Source of the DNA: Variovorax sp. TBS-050B
GTDB lineage: Bacteria > Pseudomonadota > Gammaproteobacteria > Burkholderiales > Burkholderiaceae_C
Direction: 5' to 3'
Assembly (NCBI RefSeq): GCF_029893635.1
Contig: NZ_JARXYR010000002.1
Span: 310,001 to 374,000, forward strand
DNA: 64,000 nucleotides
Shown here: positions 9,678 to 19,181 of the stretch, piece after piece
Position numbering within the stretch: position 1 is the stretch's first letter
How the letters are laid out: every line of letters starts with the position of its first letter
Translations under genes and position numbers: made by a program
The notes under the pieces: model-generated
Told to the model about the DNA's origin: nothing
The model's database searches: none
What the model saw: only the letters and a program-made list of their open reading frames with translations

Positions 9678-10355
9678 TCAGGCAACCCTCATCCCCGGAA
9701 ACCAGCGCGGCAGGTGCGCCATGGCGTCGTGCAGCGATTCGAGCACGTGGAAGGCCTGCGCGATGACGGCCGCCGGCGGGTGCTTGAGGTCGGGCACGAT
9801 CACCACCCGCAGGCCCGCGGCCAGCGCGGCGCGGGCGCCGTTCTCGCTGTCCTCGAAGGCGATGCAGTCGGCGGGCGCCACGCCCAGGCGTTCGGCCGCG
9901 AGCCGGTAGAGGGCGGGGTCGGGCTTGGCGCGCGCCACCTCGTCGCCGCCCGCGAAGGCCTCGAAGTGGTGGAGCACGTCGATGCTCTCCAGACAGGTGC
10001 GGATCTGCGCGCTGGTCGACGACGAGGCCACTGCGCAGCGCGTGCCGCGCGCCCGCAGCGCGGCAAGCAGTTCGCCCGCGCCGGGCTTGATCGGGAACAG
10101 CGGCGTGCCGTCCGAGCGCTCCAGCTGCAGCAGCCTGCGCACGTGCGCGACCGCGTGCCGGTAGGCCTCGGCGCCGCCGAGCAGTCCGGCGAGGATCAGC
10201 TCCGACTCCGCCGTGGCCAGGCCGACCACCTGCAGGTACTCGCTGTGCGAAAGCTCGATGTCGAGCGTGCGGGCTGCCTCGATCCATGCGGCCATGATGG
10301 GGCGCTCCGAATCGATCAGCAGCCCGTCCATGTCGAAGATGGCGGCGGCGAACAT
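9678..10355 (-). CDS. HAD-superfamily phosphatase (beta-phosphoglucomutase-like)
   Basis: 225-residue HAD subfamily IA hydrolase. The nucleophile motif FDMDGLLIDSE is at residue 7, SSST is the second motif, the conserved Lys lies in KPDPALY and the metal-binding EDSENG follows. The helical cap between motifs I and II is of the type found in beta-phosphoglucomutase and 2-deoxyglucose-6-phosphatase. The substrate cannot be named. It is followed closely by the convergent repeat and is 44 bp from the MHS transporter stop on the same strand. Confidence 0.9.
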   Translation of the reverse strand: MFAAAIFDMDGLLIDSERPIMAAWIEAARTLDIELSHSEYLQVVGLATAESELILAGLLGGAEAYRHAVAHVRRLLQLERSDGTPLFPIKPGAGELLAALRARGTRCAVASSSTSAQIRTCLESIDVLHHFEAFAGGDEVARAKPDPALYRLAAERLGVAPADCIAFEDSENGARAALAAGLRVVIVPDLKHPPAAVIAQAFHVLESLHDAMAHLPRWFPGMRVA

Positions 10356-10399
10356 GGCCGCATCCTAAGCCACCGCGCGCGAGGGCGCGGCGGCCGGCT

Positions 10400-11743
10400 T
10401 CAGTCGCGCACCAGCGCGCGGTTCAGCCCCAGCGCCGCCAGCGTGCCGGCCGCGCCCGAGAGCAGGTAGACGCTGACGTAGGCCAGGCCGAAGTTGGCCG
10501 ACAGGCCCAGCGCCACCAGCGGCGCGAAGGCGGCGCCGATGAGCCATGCGAGGTCGGCCGTGAGCGCGGCGCCGGTGTAGCGGTACTTGGGCGCGAAGTT
10601 CGAGTTCACCGCGCCCGCCGCCTGGCCGTACGACAGGCCCAGCAGCACGAAGCCCAGCAGGATGAAGATGTCCTGTCCGATGTTGCCGCCGTCGAGCAGC
10701 GTGGGCGCGAAGCCGCTGAACACCGCGATCAGCGCGGCCAGGCCGCCGAGCGTGAAGCGCCGGCCCACGCGGTCGGCGATCAGGCCCGAGGCCACGATGC
10801 CACCTGCGCCGAGCACCGCGCCGATCATCTGCACCACCAGGAACTCGGTGATCGACTGGTCGGAATAGAGCGTGATCCACGACAGCGGGAACACCGTGAT
10901 CAGGTGGAACAGCGCATAGCTCGCGAGGGCCGCGAAGGCGCCGATCAGCAGGTTGGTGCCCTGCGAGGAGCGGATCAGCTCGACCACGCTCGTGGGCTCG
11001 AGCTCGCGCTCCTCGAGCTGGCGCGAGTATTCGTCGGCCGCCACCAGCCGCAGGCGCGCGAACAGCGCCACCACGTTGATCGCGAAGGCCACGTAGAAGG
11101 TGTAGCGCCAGCCCCAGTCGAGAAAGTCCTTGTGCGAGAGGTTGGCGTAGAGAAAGGCGAACAGCGCGCTCGCCACGAAGAAGCCGAGCGGCGCGCCGAG
11201 CTGGCCCAGCATCGCGTACCAGCCGCGGCGGTTCTGCGGCGCGTTGAGCGCGAGCAGCGAGGGCAGCCCGTCCCACGAGCCGCCGAGCGCGAGGCCCTGC
11301 GCGAAGCGGAACACCGACAGCAGCACGATCGCGCTGAACCCGATGCTCGCGTAGCCCGGCAGGAAGGCGATGCCCGCGGTGGAGGTGCCGAGCAGGAAGA
11401 GCGCGATCGTCAATTTGGCCTCGCGCCCGAAGCGGCGCTGGATCATCATCGAGATGACGGTGCCGAAGGGCCGCGCGATGAATGCGAAGGAAAAGACCAC
11501 GAAGGCGTAGAGGGTTCCCTCGAGGCGCGGCTCGAACGGAAAGAACACCGCCGGGAACACCAGCACCGAGGCGATGCCGTAGACGAAGAAGTCGAAATAC
11601 TCCGACGCGCGGCCGATGACCACGCCGACGGCGATTTCGCCTGGCGCAATGTGCGAATGCTCGTCGCCCTCCCGGGCATCGTTCACGGACGTGTGCGGCA
11701 CAGGCTGTGCGCCTTGCGGACTGAGGCTGGACGTCGTCGTCAT
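10400..11743 (-). CDS. MFS transporter, metabolite:H+ symporter (MHS) type
   Basis: 447-residue transporter with about 12 membrane spans. A hydrophilic N-terminal tail (about 35 residues) leads to GRASEYFDFFVYG, which matches the MHS-family EWYDFF-type opening. RPFGTVISMMIQRRFGR corresponds to the first cytoplasmic signature loop, and the second half repeats it with DRVGRR. Relatives import organic acids or osmolytes; the substrate is not predictable here. ATG at 11743. A 17-bp inverted repeat lies 18 bp upstream. Confidence 0.9.
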   Translation of the reverse strand: MTTTSSLSPQGAQPVPHTSVNDAREGDEHSHIAPGEIAVGVVIGRASEYFDFFVYGIASVLVFPAVFFPFEPRLEGTLYAFVVFSFAFIARPFGTVISMMIQRRFGREAKLTIALFLLGTSTAGIAFLPGYASIGFSAIVLLSVFRFAQGLALGGSWDGLPSLLALNAPQNRRGWYAMLGQLGAPLGFFVASALFAFLYANLSHKDFLDWGWRYTFYVAFAINVVALFARLRLVAADEYSRQLEERELEPTSVVELIRSSQGTNLLIGAFAALASYALFHLITVFPLSWITLYSDQSITEFLVVQMIGAVLGAGGIVASGLIADRVGRRFTLGGLAALIAVFSGFAPTLLDGGNIGQDIFILLGFVLLGLSYGQAAGAVNSNFAPKYRYTGAALTADLAWLIGAAFAPLVALGLSANFGLAYVSVYLLSGAAGTLAALGLNRALVRD

Positions 11744-11761
11744 TGCGTTCTTTAATTCGGG

Positions 11762-11778
11762 TGTCACGTGCAGTGACA
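11762..11778. promoter_or_regulatory. Inverted repeat TGTCAC-N5-GTGACA, candidate operator
   Basis: Perfect six-base arms (11762-11767 and 11773-11778) lie 18 bp upstream of the MHS transporter ATG, in the 177-bp gap shared with the divergent cyo operon. The size and symmetry fit a dimeric HTH repressor. No local regulator gene is an obvious partner. Confidence 0.4.
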
Positions 11779-11920
11779 AGGGTAGACCATTGAACTGAGG
11801 CTCCAAGCGTCTCACCGAACGGGCATTCCCGCCATAGGACAAAACGTCCAATGGCCGGCCGCAACCTTTGGTCGTAGATTGTGGGGTCTTTGCGCAGCCC
11901 ACGCACTTCCTTCTTTCGGC

Positions 11921-12955
11921 ATGCCTACCTCCAAATCCCTTCGCCGATGGCTCCTGTTGCTCCCGCTGGCCCTGCTCGCGGGCTGCAACACGGTGCTGAT
12001 GAACCCCTCCGGCGACATCGCCAACCAGCAGGGGCGGCTGATCGTCGTCTCCACCGTGCTGATGCTGATCATCATCGTCCCGGTGATCGCGCTGACCCTG
12101 TTCTTCGCCTGGCGCTATCGCCAGTCGAACAAGGAGGCCGAGTACAAGCCCGACTGGGATCACTCGACGCAGCTCGAACTCGCGATCTGGGCCGCGCCGC
12201 TGCTGATCATCATCGCGCTGGGCGCGATCACCTGGATCAGCACCCACACGCTCGATCCGTACCGCCCGCTCGCCCGCCTCGACGCCGAGCGCCCGGTGCC
12301 GGCCGACGTCAAGCCGCTGGAGGTGCAGGTGGTGGCGCTCGACTGGAAGTGGCTCTTCATCTACCCCGAGCAGGGCATCGCGACGGTCAACGAGATGGCC
12401 GCGCCGGTGGACCGGCCGATCACCTTCAAGATCACCGCCTCCACGGTGATGAACTCCTTCTTCATCCCGGCGCTCGCGGGCCAGATCTACGCCATGCCCG
12501 GCATGGAGACCAAGCTGCACGCGGTCATCAACAAGCCCGGCGAGTTCGAGGGCTTCTCGGCCAACTACAGCGGCGCGGGCTTCTCGGGCATGCGCTTCAA
12601 GTTCCACGGCCTGAGCCATGAAGGCTTCGACCAGTGGGTGCAGAAGGTCAAGGCCGGCAAGGACGGCGAGCTCACGCGCGAGCTCTACCAGAAGACGCTC
12701 GAGCGGCCGACCGAATACGAACCCGTGCGCCACTACCGCGCCATCGCGCCCGACCTGTACGACGCCATCCTCAACCTCTGCGTCGACCGCAACAAGATGT
12801 GCATGAAGGAAATGATGGCCATCGACGCGGACGGCGGCCTGGGCAAGCCCGGCGCCTTCAACGTCGCCGTCAAGCAGGCCTGGCAGACCGATTCCCTCCT
12901 TACCGATTCGCCCAAGCGCAAGTACGTCACCGCGATGTGCACCACCGAAGAATGA
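11921..12955 (+). CDS. cyoA: Cytochrome bo3 ubiquinol oxidase subunit II
   Basis: 344-residue lipoprotein subunit. A signal peptide ends in the lipobox LLAGC (about residues 18-22), two membrane spans follow (ending about residue 110), then a periplasmic cupredoxin domain lacking the Cu-A cysteines and ending in the COX-aromatic-rich region. This is a quinol oxidase, not a cytochrome c oxidase. ATG at 11921 is chosen because it directly precedes the signal peptide. It heads cyoABCD and overlaps cyoB. Confidence 0.96.
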   Translation: MPTSKSLRRWLLLLPLALLAGCNTVLMNPSGDIANQQGRLIVVSTVLMLIIIVPVIALTLFFAWRYRQSNKEAEYKPDWDHSTQLELAIWAAPLLIIIALGAITWISTHTLDPYRPLARLDAERPVPADVKPLEVQVVALDWKWLFIYPEQGIATVNEMAAPVDRPITFKITASTVMNSFFIPALAGQIYAMPGMETKLHAVINKPGEFEGFSANYSGAGFSGMRFKFHGLSHEGFDQWVQKVKAGKDGELTRELYQKTLERPTEYEPVRHYRAIAPDLYDAILNLCVDRNKMCMKEMMAIDADGGLGKPGAFNVAVKQAWQTDSLLTDSPKRKYVTAMCTTEE

Positions 12956-14964
12956 CGATGCCCGAAAACCTCGACCTGACGAAGCTCGTCTTCGGCCGCC
13001 TCAGCTGGGAGGCGATTCCCCTGCATGAGCCCATCCTGCTCGCGACCTTCGCGGCCGTGGTGCTGGGCGGCATCGCGATCGTGGGCGCCCTCACCTACTT
13101 CAAGCTCTGGGGCACGCTGTGGCGCGACTGGTTCACCAGCATCGACCACAAGAAGATCGGCATCATGTACATCGTGCTCGGCCTGGTGATGCTGCTGCGC
13201 GGCTTCGCCGACGCGATCATGATGCGCGCCCAGCAGGCCGTCGCCTTCGGCGACAACATGGGCTACCTGCCGCCGCACCACTACGACCAGATCTTCACCG
13301 CCCACGGCGTGATCATGATCTTCTTCGTGGCGATGCCGCTGGTCACGGGCCTGATGAACTTCGTCGTGCCGCTGCAGATCGGCGCGCGCGACGTGGCCTT
13401 CCCGTTCCTGAACAACTTCAGCTTCTGGATGACCACCTTCGGCGCCGCGCTCGTGATGGCGTCGCTGTTCGTCGGCGAGTTCGCCAAGACCGGCTGGCTC
13501 GCGTACCCGCCGCTGTCGGGCATCCTCTACAGCCCCGACGTGGGGGTCGACTACTACATCTGGTCATTGCAGATCGCGGGGGTGGGCACGCTGCTGTCGG
13601 GGGTCAACCTGCTGGTCACCATCGTGAAGATGCGGGCGCCCGGCATGACGATGATGAAGATGCCGGTCTTCACCTGGACCGCGCTGTGCACCAACGTGCT
13701 GATCGTCGCCGCCTTCCCGGTGCTGACCGCCGTGCTGGCCCTGCTCTCGCTCGACCGCTACGTCGGCACCAACTTCTTCACGAACGACCTCGGCGGCAAC
13801 GCCATGATGTACGTGAACCTGATCTGGATCTGGGGCCACCCCGAGGTGTACATCCTGATCCTGCCGGCCTTCGGCATCTTCTCGGAGGTGGTGTCCACCT
13901 TCTCGGGCAAGCGGCTCTTCGGCTACGCCTCGATGGTCTACGCCACGGTGGTGATCACGATCCTGTCGTACCTGGTCTGGCTGCACCACTTCTTCACCAT
14001 GGGCTCGGGCGCGAGCGTGAACTCGTTCTTCGGGATCACGACGATGATCATCTCGATCCCGACGGGCGCGAAGATCTTCAACTGGCTCTTCACGATGTAC
14101 AAGGGCCGCATCCGCTACGAGCTGCCGATGATGTGGACCGTGGGCTTCATGGTCACCTTCGTGATCGGCGGCATGACGGGCGTGCTGCTCGCGGTGCCCC
14201 CGGCCGACTTCGTGCTGCACAACAGCCTGTTCCTGATCGCCCACTTCCACAACGTGATCATCGGCGGCGTGCTGTTCGGCATGCTCGCGGGCATCACCTA
14301 CTGGTTTCCCAAGGCCTTCGGCTACAAGCTCGATCCGTTCTGGGGCAAGTGCTCGTTCTGGTTCTGGCTCGTGGGCTTCTGGGTCGCGTTCATGCCGCTG
14401 TACGTGCTGGGCCTGATGGGCGTCACGCGCCGCATGAGCCACTTCCAGGACATGTCGCTGCAGATCTGGTTCCAGATCGCCGCCTTCGGCGCGGTGCTGA
14501 TCGCACTCGGCATCGCCTGCTTCCTGATCCAGCTGGTCGTGAGCTTCCTGCGCCGCGACGCGCTGCGCGACACCACGGGCGACCCGTGGAACGGCCGCAC
14601 GCTCGAATGGTCGACCTCGTCGCCGCCGCCGGCCTACAACTTCGCGTTCACGCCGCGCATCCATGACAACGACGCCTGGACCGACATGAAACGCCGCGGC
14701 TACACGCGTCCGCTCGAGGGCTTCACGCCGATCCACATGCCGAAGAACACCAGCGCCGGCTTCATCATCGCGGCCCTGTCCGCGGTCTGCGGCTTCGGGC
14801 TGATCTGGCAGATGTGGCTGGTGGCCGGCGCGGCGTTCGTCGCCATGGTCGCCGCCGTGATCATCCACACCTTCAACTACAAGCGCGACTACCACATCCC
14901 CGCCGAAGAGGTGGTTCGCACCGAGACCGAACGCACGCGCCTGCTGGCCACCGCCCATGTCTGA
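12952..14964 (+). CDS. cyoB: Cytochrome bo3 ubiquinol oxidase subunit I
   Basis: 670-residue haem-copper catalytic subunit that reduces O2 and pumps protons. [15 protein letters not shown] carries the Cu-B His and the cross-linked Tyr; LHHFFTMG and the later HFHNVIIGG supply the other Cu-B and haem ligands. It has the about 15 membrane spans of the CyoB class. The start ATGACGATG at 12952 gives an ATGA overlap with cyoA; the second ATG at 12958 is equally in frame. Confidence 0.97.
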   Translation: MTMPENLDLTKLVFGRLSWEAIPLHEPILLATFAAVVLGGIAIVGALTYFKLWGTLWRDWFTSIDHKKIGIMYIVLGLVMLLRGFADAIMMRAQQAVAFGDNMGYLPPHHYDQIFTAHGVIMIFFVAMPLVTGLMNFVVPLQIGARDVAFPFLNNFSFWMTTFGAALVMASLFVGEFAKTGWLAYPPLSGILYSPDVGVDYYIWSLQIAGVGTLLSGVNLLVTIVKMRAPGMTMMKMPVFTWTALCTNVLIVAAFPVLTAVLALLSLDRYVGTNFFTNDLGGNAMMYVNLIWIWGHPEVYILILPAFGIFSEVVSTFSGKRLFGYASMVYATVVITILSYLVWLHHFFTMGSGASVNSFFGITTMIISIPTGAKIFNWLFTMYKGRIRYELPMMWTVGFMVTFVIGGMTGVLLAVPPADFVLHNSLFLIAHFHNVIIGGVLFGMLAGITYWFPKAFGYKLDPFWGKCSFWFWLVGFWVAFMPLYVLGLMGVTRRMSHFQDMSLQIWFQIAAFGAVLIALGIACFLIQLVVSFLRRDALRDTTGDPWNGRTLEWSTSSPPPAYNFAFTPRIHDNDAWTDMKRRGYTRPLEGFTPIHMPKNTSAGFIIAALSAVCGFGLIWQMWLVAGAAFVAMVAAVIIHTFNYKRDYHIPAEEVVRTETERTRLLATAHV

Positions 14965-15622
14965 CACCACCGCACTCCACGCCCCCGGCGGCGTCCACGC
15001 CCACAGCGACCAGACGGGCAAGCCGCCCGTGTTCGAGTTGTTCCACGTCGGCAACGACCACCATCCGGAGAACGGCACCCTGCTCGGGTTCTGGATCTAC
15101 CTGATGAGCGACTGCCTCATCTTCGCCTGCCTGTTCGCGGTGTACGGCGTGCTGGGCCGCAGCTACGCGGCCGGCCCCTCGGGCGCCGACCTGTTCGACC
15201 TGCCGCTGGTGGCGGTCAACACCTCGCTGCTGCTGCTGTCGTCGATCACCTACGGCTTCGCCGTGCTCGAGATGCAGAAGAAGCGCATGCGCGGCACGCT
15301 CGTCTGGCTCGCGGTCACCGGCCTGCTCGGCGCCGGCTTCATCGGCCTCGAGCTGTACGAATTCGCGCACCTGATCCACGAGGGCGCGGGCCCGCAGCGC
15401 AGCGCCTTCCTGTCGGCCTTCTTCGCGCTGGTCGGCACCCACGGCCTGCACGTGAGCTTCGGCATCATCTGGCTCGTGGTGCTGATGTTCCAGCTGCCCA
15501 AGCACGGCTTCAACGCCGCCAACCGCCGCCGCCTGATGTGCCTGTCGATGTTCTGGCACTTCCTGGACGTGGTCTGGATCGGCGTCTTCACCTTCGTGTA
15601 CCTGATGGGATCAATGCAATGA
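14957..15622 (+). CDS. cyoC: Cytochrome bo3 ubiquinol oxidase subunit III
   Basis: 221-residue, five-span membrane subunit. After a His-containing soluble N-terminus ([11 protein letters not shown]) come the conserved [14 protein letters not shown] and THGLHVSFG segments. It stabilises the oxidase core. It overlaps cyoB by eight bases and cyoD by four. Confidence 0.96.
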   Translation: MSDTTALHAPGGVHAHSDQTGKPPVFELFHVGNDHHPENGTLLGFWIYLMSDCLIFACLFAVYGVLGRSYAAGPSGADLFDLPLVAVNTSLLLLSSITYGFAVLEMQKKRMRGTLVWLAVTGLLGAGFIGLELYEFAHLIHEGAGPQRSAFLSAFFALVGTHGLHVSFGIIWLVVLMFQLPKHGFNAANRRRLMCLSMFWHFLDVVWIGVFTFVYLMGSMQ

Positions 15623-16023
15623 GCACCCACACCGAAACCGCCGGCCACGGCGCCCATGGCCGCGACAAGCACGGCCACGACGACGGCCCCGAGAGCCACA
15701 GCACCTTCAAGGGCTACATGACCGGCTTCGTGCTGGCCGTGATCCTGACCGCGATCCCGTTCTGGCTCGTCATGGGCAACGTGCTCGGCAAGCCCAGCAC
15801 CACCTCGTTCGTGATCCTGGGCCTGGCCGCGGTGCAGATCGTGGTGCACATGGTCTACTTCCTGCACATGGACGCCAAGTCCGAGAGCGGCTGGAACATG
15901 CTGGCGCTGATCTTCACGATCGTGCTCGTCGTCATCACGCTGGCCGGCTCGCTCTGGGTCATGTACCACATGAACACCAACATGATGCCGATGTCGGTGC
16001 ACGACATGAAGAACATGCCTTGA
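15619..16023 (+). CDS. cyoD: Cytochrome bo3 ubiquinol oxidase subunit IV
   Basis: 134-residue, three-span assembly subunit. The N-terminus is His/Gly/Asp-rich (residues 1-30). [17 protein letters not shown] and HMVYFLHMD are the family signatures. The Met-rich C-terminus ([17 protein letters not shown]) is unusual and could bind metal (inference). It overlaps cyoC (ATGA), and its stop overlaps the TTG start of SURF1. Confidence 0.95.
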   Translation: MSTHTETAGHGAHGRDKHGHDDGPESHSTFKGYMTGFVLAVILTAIPFWLVMGNVLGKPSTTSFVILGLAAVQIVVHMVYFLHMDAKSESGWNMLALIFTIVLVVITLAGSLWVMYHMNTNMMPMSVHDMKNMP

Positions 16024-16850
16024 CCGCTTCCGCGCCAGACCAAGCACCCGCAGCCGCCGGCCGCCCGCGTTCCGCGGCCGCGCGGATCGCCTGGATGGTC
16101 TGCGCGGCGCTCGCCTTCGCGGGCTTCGTGGCGCTCGGCAACTGGCAGGTCGAGCGCCGGGCCTGGAAGCTCGATCTCATCGCACGCGTCGAACAGCGCG
16201 TGCATGCCCCGGCCGCCGCGCCGCCCGGGCGCAGCCAGTGGCCCGCGGTGAATGCGGCCGCCGACGAGTACCGCCACGTGCGCATCGCCGGCACCTTCCT
16301 GCACGACAAGGAAACGCTGGTGCAGGCCAGCACCCGGCTCGGCGCGGGCTTCTGGGTGCTCACGCCGCTGCGCACTGCCGACGGCGTGGTGCTGGTCAAC
16401 CGCGGCTTCGTGCCGCCCGAGGCGCGCGCGCGCAGCGCCCGCGCAACCGGCGAACCGGCCGGCGAGACCACGGTCACGGGCCTGCTGCGCCTCACCGAGC
16501 CCAAGGGCGGCTTCCTGCGCCGCAACGATCCCGCGGCCGACCGCTGGTTCTCGCGCGACGTGCAGGCGATCGCCGCGGCGCGCGGCCTGGCCGACGTGGC
16601 GCCCTACTTCATCGACGCCGAGGCCGCAGCCGCGCCCGCGGCCGCCAATGCGCCACCCGCCTGGCCCGCGGGCGGCCTCACGGTCATCGCCTTTCCGAAC
16701 AGCCACCTGGTCTATGCCCTCACCTGGTACGGCCTCGCGCTGATGGTCGCGGCCGCGGCCTGGTTCGTTTGGCGCGACGACCGCCGGCGCGGCGAAAATG
16801 GGCCCCATGCAGCCGCCCGCTCCCGTCCCGATGCCGCCCGCCGCGACTGA
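16020..16850 (+). CDS. SURF1 family oxidase assembly protein
   Basis: 276-residue membrane protein with one span at each end (about residues 25-42 and 235-255) and a periplasmic SURF1 domain between them. It contains GNWQVERRAWKLDLI and VNRGFVPPE. SURF1 proteins help build the haem site of haem-copper oxidases. No ATG precedes the first span; TTG at 16020 overlaps the cyoD stop (TTGA) and is the likely start. It occupies the place where many cyo operons carry cyoE. Confidence 0.9.
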   Translation: MTASAPDQAPAAAGRPRSAAARIAWMVCAALAFAGFVALGNWQVERRAWKLDLIARVEQRVHAPAAAPPGRSQWPAVNAAADEYRHVRIAGTFLHDKETLVQASTRLGAGFWVLTPLRTADGVVLVNRGFVPPEARARSARATGEPAGETTVTGLLRLTEPKGGFLRRNDPAADRWFSRDVQAIAAARGLADVAPYFIDAEAAAAPAAANAPPAWPAGGLTVIAFPNSHLVYALTWYGLALMVAAAAWFVWRDDRRRGENGPHAAARSRPDAARRD

Positions 16851-18216
16851 GAAGGCCGTCGCGGGCGAACTGCACCCGCCGCGCGCGGGCGTCGCGAGCC
16901 TGGACAACGCCACCGGGCACCAGAACATGCAGCAGCTGATCCAGCTGCGCTGGTTCGCGGTGGTGGGCCAGGTCGTCACCATCCTCGTGGTGCACTACGG
17001 CTTCGGCATCCGGCTGCCGCTCGACCAGATGCTGCTGGTGCTGACCTGCCTCGCGCTTTTCAACGGCGTGAGCCTGCTGCGCTCGCGCAATCCGCGGCGC
17101 GTGACGAACGGCGAGCTCTTCCTCGCGCTGCTGGTCGACGTGGCCACGCTCACGGCCCAGCTCTACCTGAGCGGTGGCGCGACCAACCCTTTCGTCTTCC
17201 TCTACCTGCTGCAGGTCATCCTGGGCGCGGTGCTGCTCAAGGCCTGGTCGACCTGGACCATCGTCGCCATCACGGCGATCTGCTTCGCCGGGCTGGCGCT
17301 GTTCTCGCGCCCGCTGCCGCTGCCGCTCGACCACGACCGCGGGCTCTGGAGCCCCTACGTGCAGGGCATGCTGGTGTGCTTCGCGCTCAATGCGGCGCTG
17401 CTGGTGGTGTTCATCACGCGCATCAGCCGCAACCTGCGCGCGCGCGACGCGCGGCTGGCCGACCTGCGGCAGCGCGCCTCGGAAGAGGAGCACATCGTGC
17501 GCATGGGCCTGCTCGCCTCGGGCGCCGCGCACGAGCTGGGCACGCCGCTTGCCACGCTGGCGGTGATCCTCGGCGACTGGCGCCGGCTCCCGCATTTCAG
17601 CTCCGACCCCGAACTCCTGACCGAAGTCGCCGAAATGGAACTCCAGATCCAGCGCTGCAAGAGCATCGTGAGCGGCATCCTGCTGTCCGCGGGCGAGACG
17701 CGCGGCGAGTCGTCGGAGGAAACCACGGTCAGCACCTTCCTGGCCGACCTGGTTGACGAATGGCGCGCCACGCGGCCGGTGGAAGACTTCGAGTACGACA
17801 ACCGCTTCGGCGACGACCTGCCGATGGTCTCCGACTCGGCCCTCAAGCAGATGATCTGCAACGTGCTCGACAACGCGCTCGAAGCCTCGCCGCACTGGCT
17901 GCGCCTCGAGGCCGCGCACGACGCCGATGCGCTGACCATCACGGTCACCGACGCCGGCCCGGGCTTCCTGCCGGCGATCCTGAAGGAATTCGGCAAGCCT
18001 TACCAGTCGAGCAAGAACCGGCCCGGCGGCGGGCTCGGGCTGTTCCTCGTGGCCAACGTGGCACGCACGCTGGGCGGCCGCGTGGCGGCGCAGAACCGGC
18101 CCGAAGGCGGCGCGGTCGTGACGATCACGCTGCCGCTCGCCGCCATCGTGCTCGAGGAAGAGGACGAGGAAGCACTCGAACAGGCGATCGCCGCCGGCGG
18201 ATCGAAGAAACCATGA
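16798..18216 (+). CDS. regB: Redox-sensing histidine kinase, RegB/PrrB family
   Basis: 472-residue sensor kinase with six membrane spans (about residues 50-210). The loop GGATNPF (126-132) matches the quinone-sensing motif of RegB. The H-box AAHELGTPLATL places the phospho-His at 245, and Cys287 in QRCKSI corresponds to the redox-active cysteine of RegB. The ATP lid region includes DNALEASP and GGGLGLFL. If the first ATG is used the gene overlaps SURF1 by 53 bp; starts at 16807 or 16831 are possible. It probably senses the quinol pool that the adjacent oxidase consumes. Confidence 0.88.
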   Translation: MGPMQPPAPVPMPPAATEKAVAGELHPPRAGVASLDNATGHQNMQQLIQLRWFAVVGQVVTILVVHYGFGIRLPLDQMLLVLTCLALFNGVSLLRSRNPRRVTNGELFLALLVDVATLTAQLYLSGGATNPFVFLYLLQVILGAVLLKAWSTWTIVAITAICFAGLALFSRPLPLPLDHDRGLWSPYVQGMLVCFALNAALLVVFITRISRNLRARDARLADLRQRASEEEHIVRMGLLASGAAHELGTPLATLAVILGDWRRLPHFSSDPELLTEVAEMELQIQRCKSIVSGILLSAGETRGESSEETTVSTFLADLVDEWRATRPVEDFEYDNRFGDDLPMVSDSALKQMICNVLDNALEASPHWLRLEAAHDADALTITVTDAGPGFLPAILKEFGKPYQSSKNRPGGGLGLFLVANVARTLGGRVAAQNRPEGGAVVTITLPLAAIVLEEEDEEALEQAIAAGGSKKP

Positions 18217-18770
18217 CCGACAACGCCGAAGAAACCGTGCGCCGGCTGCTGATCGTCGAGGACGACGCCGCCTTCGCGCGCACGCTGGGCCGCTCGTTCG
18301 AGCGCCGCGGCTACGCGGTCACGCTGGCCGCGAGCGCCGAGGAGCTCGAGCCGCTGCTGCAGGACGAGGCCGCCGGCTACGGCTATGCGGTGGTCGACCT
18401 CAAGCTCAACGGCGAGGCCTCGGGCCTCGCATGCGTGCAGCGGCTGCACCGGCACGACCCCGAGATGCTGATCGTGGTGCTCACCGGCTTCGCGAGCATC
18501 GCGACCGCGGTGGAGGCGATCAAGCTCGGTGCCTGCCACTACCTGGCCAAGCCCTCGAACACCGACGACATCGAAGCCGCCTTCGGCCGCGCCGCGGGCA
18601 CCACCGAGGTCGAGCTGACCAACCGCTCGACTTCGATCAAGACGCTCGAATGGGAGCGCATCCACGAGACGCTCGCCGAGACCGGCTTCAACATCTCCGA
18701 GACCGCGCGCCGGCTCGGCATGCACCGGCGCACGCTGGCGCGCAAGCTCGGCAAGCAGCAGGTCAAGTAG
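18213..18770 (+). CDS. regA: Response regulator RegA/PrrA family
   Basis: 185-residue DNA-binding regulator. Receiver domain with acidic pair EDD at 16-18, phospho-acceptor Asp62 in VVDLKL and Lys in YLAKPSN. A linker leads to a Fis-type helix-turn-helix (NISETARRLGMHRRTLARKL) at the C-terminus. Length and layout match RegA (184 residues in Rhodobacter). It overlaps regB by four bases. RegA-type regulators control oxidases, carbon and nitrogen metabolism in response to redox state. Confidence 0.9.
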   Translation: MTDNAEETVRRLLIVEDDAAFARTLGRSFERRGYAVTLAASAEELEPLLQDEAAGYGYAVVDLKLNGEASGLACVQRLHRHDPEMLIVVLTGFASIATAVEAIKLGACHYLAKPSNTDDIEAAFGRAAGTTEVELTNRSTSIKTLEWERIHETLAETGFNISETARRLGMHRRTLARKLGKQQVK

Positions 18771-18779
18771 CAGGTCGAG

Positions 18780-18915
18780 GCGCCGACCGCTCCAGCCGGC
18801 GAGCAAAGCGAAGCCCCCAGGGCACCCGAGGAACTGGCTTCGCCGGGCTTCCGGGTGCGCCCCCCTCCCGCCGCAGGCGAGAGAGGGGGGAGCCGCGAAG
18901 CGGCATGGGGGGTGT
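18780..18915. repeat. GC-rich interspersed repeat between convergent genes
   Basis: The 145-bp gap between regA and slyX is filled by GC-rich sequence with two nested inverted segments: GGGCACCCG against CGGGTGCGCC, and CCCCCCTC against GAGAGGGGGG, followed by AGCCGCGAAGCGGC. No ORF is supported. It resembles repeats I recall from other Comamonadaceae, and its end (CGCGAAGCGG) recurs in the insert at 19683-19753. It may end transcription from both sides. Confidence 0.55.
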
Positions 18916-19140
18916 TCAATAGTGCGGCGGCAGTTCGTCGCGCGGATTGCGCGCGGCGCCTTCCTGCATCGCATTGCGGCTCTGCTCGCGCAGTTGCGCG
19001 ACCTCGGCGAGGAGCCGGTCGATCTGCTGCTGCTGGCGGTAGATCGTCATGTTGAGCTGGTCGAGCAGGTCGTCGGCATAGCTGGCCTTGATCTCGAGCT
19101 CGGTCACGCGTTCGGCGAGCTGTTGGGGTTCGTTGTCCAT
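18916..19140 (-). CDS. slyX: SlyX family protein
   Basis: 74-residue, almost wholly alpha-helical protein. A heptad-rich coiled coil (RVTELEIKASYADDLLDQLN, then QQQQIDRLLAEVAQLREQ) precedes a short basic tail ending in ELPPHY, the SlyX hallmark. Molecular function is unknown. It is the last gene of the minus-strand run and lies 41 bp after the FtsX permease. Confidence 0.93.
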   Translation of the reverse strand: MDNEPQQLAERVTELEIKASYADDLLDQLNMTIYRQQQQIDRLLAEVAQLREQSRNAMQEGAARNPRDELPPHY

Positions 19141-19181
19141 GCCGCTATTGGACAGGAAGAAGGGCCGCGGTTTCGTGTCAG

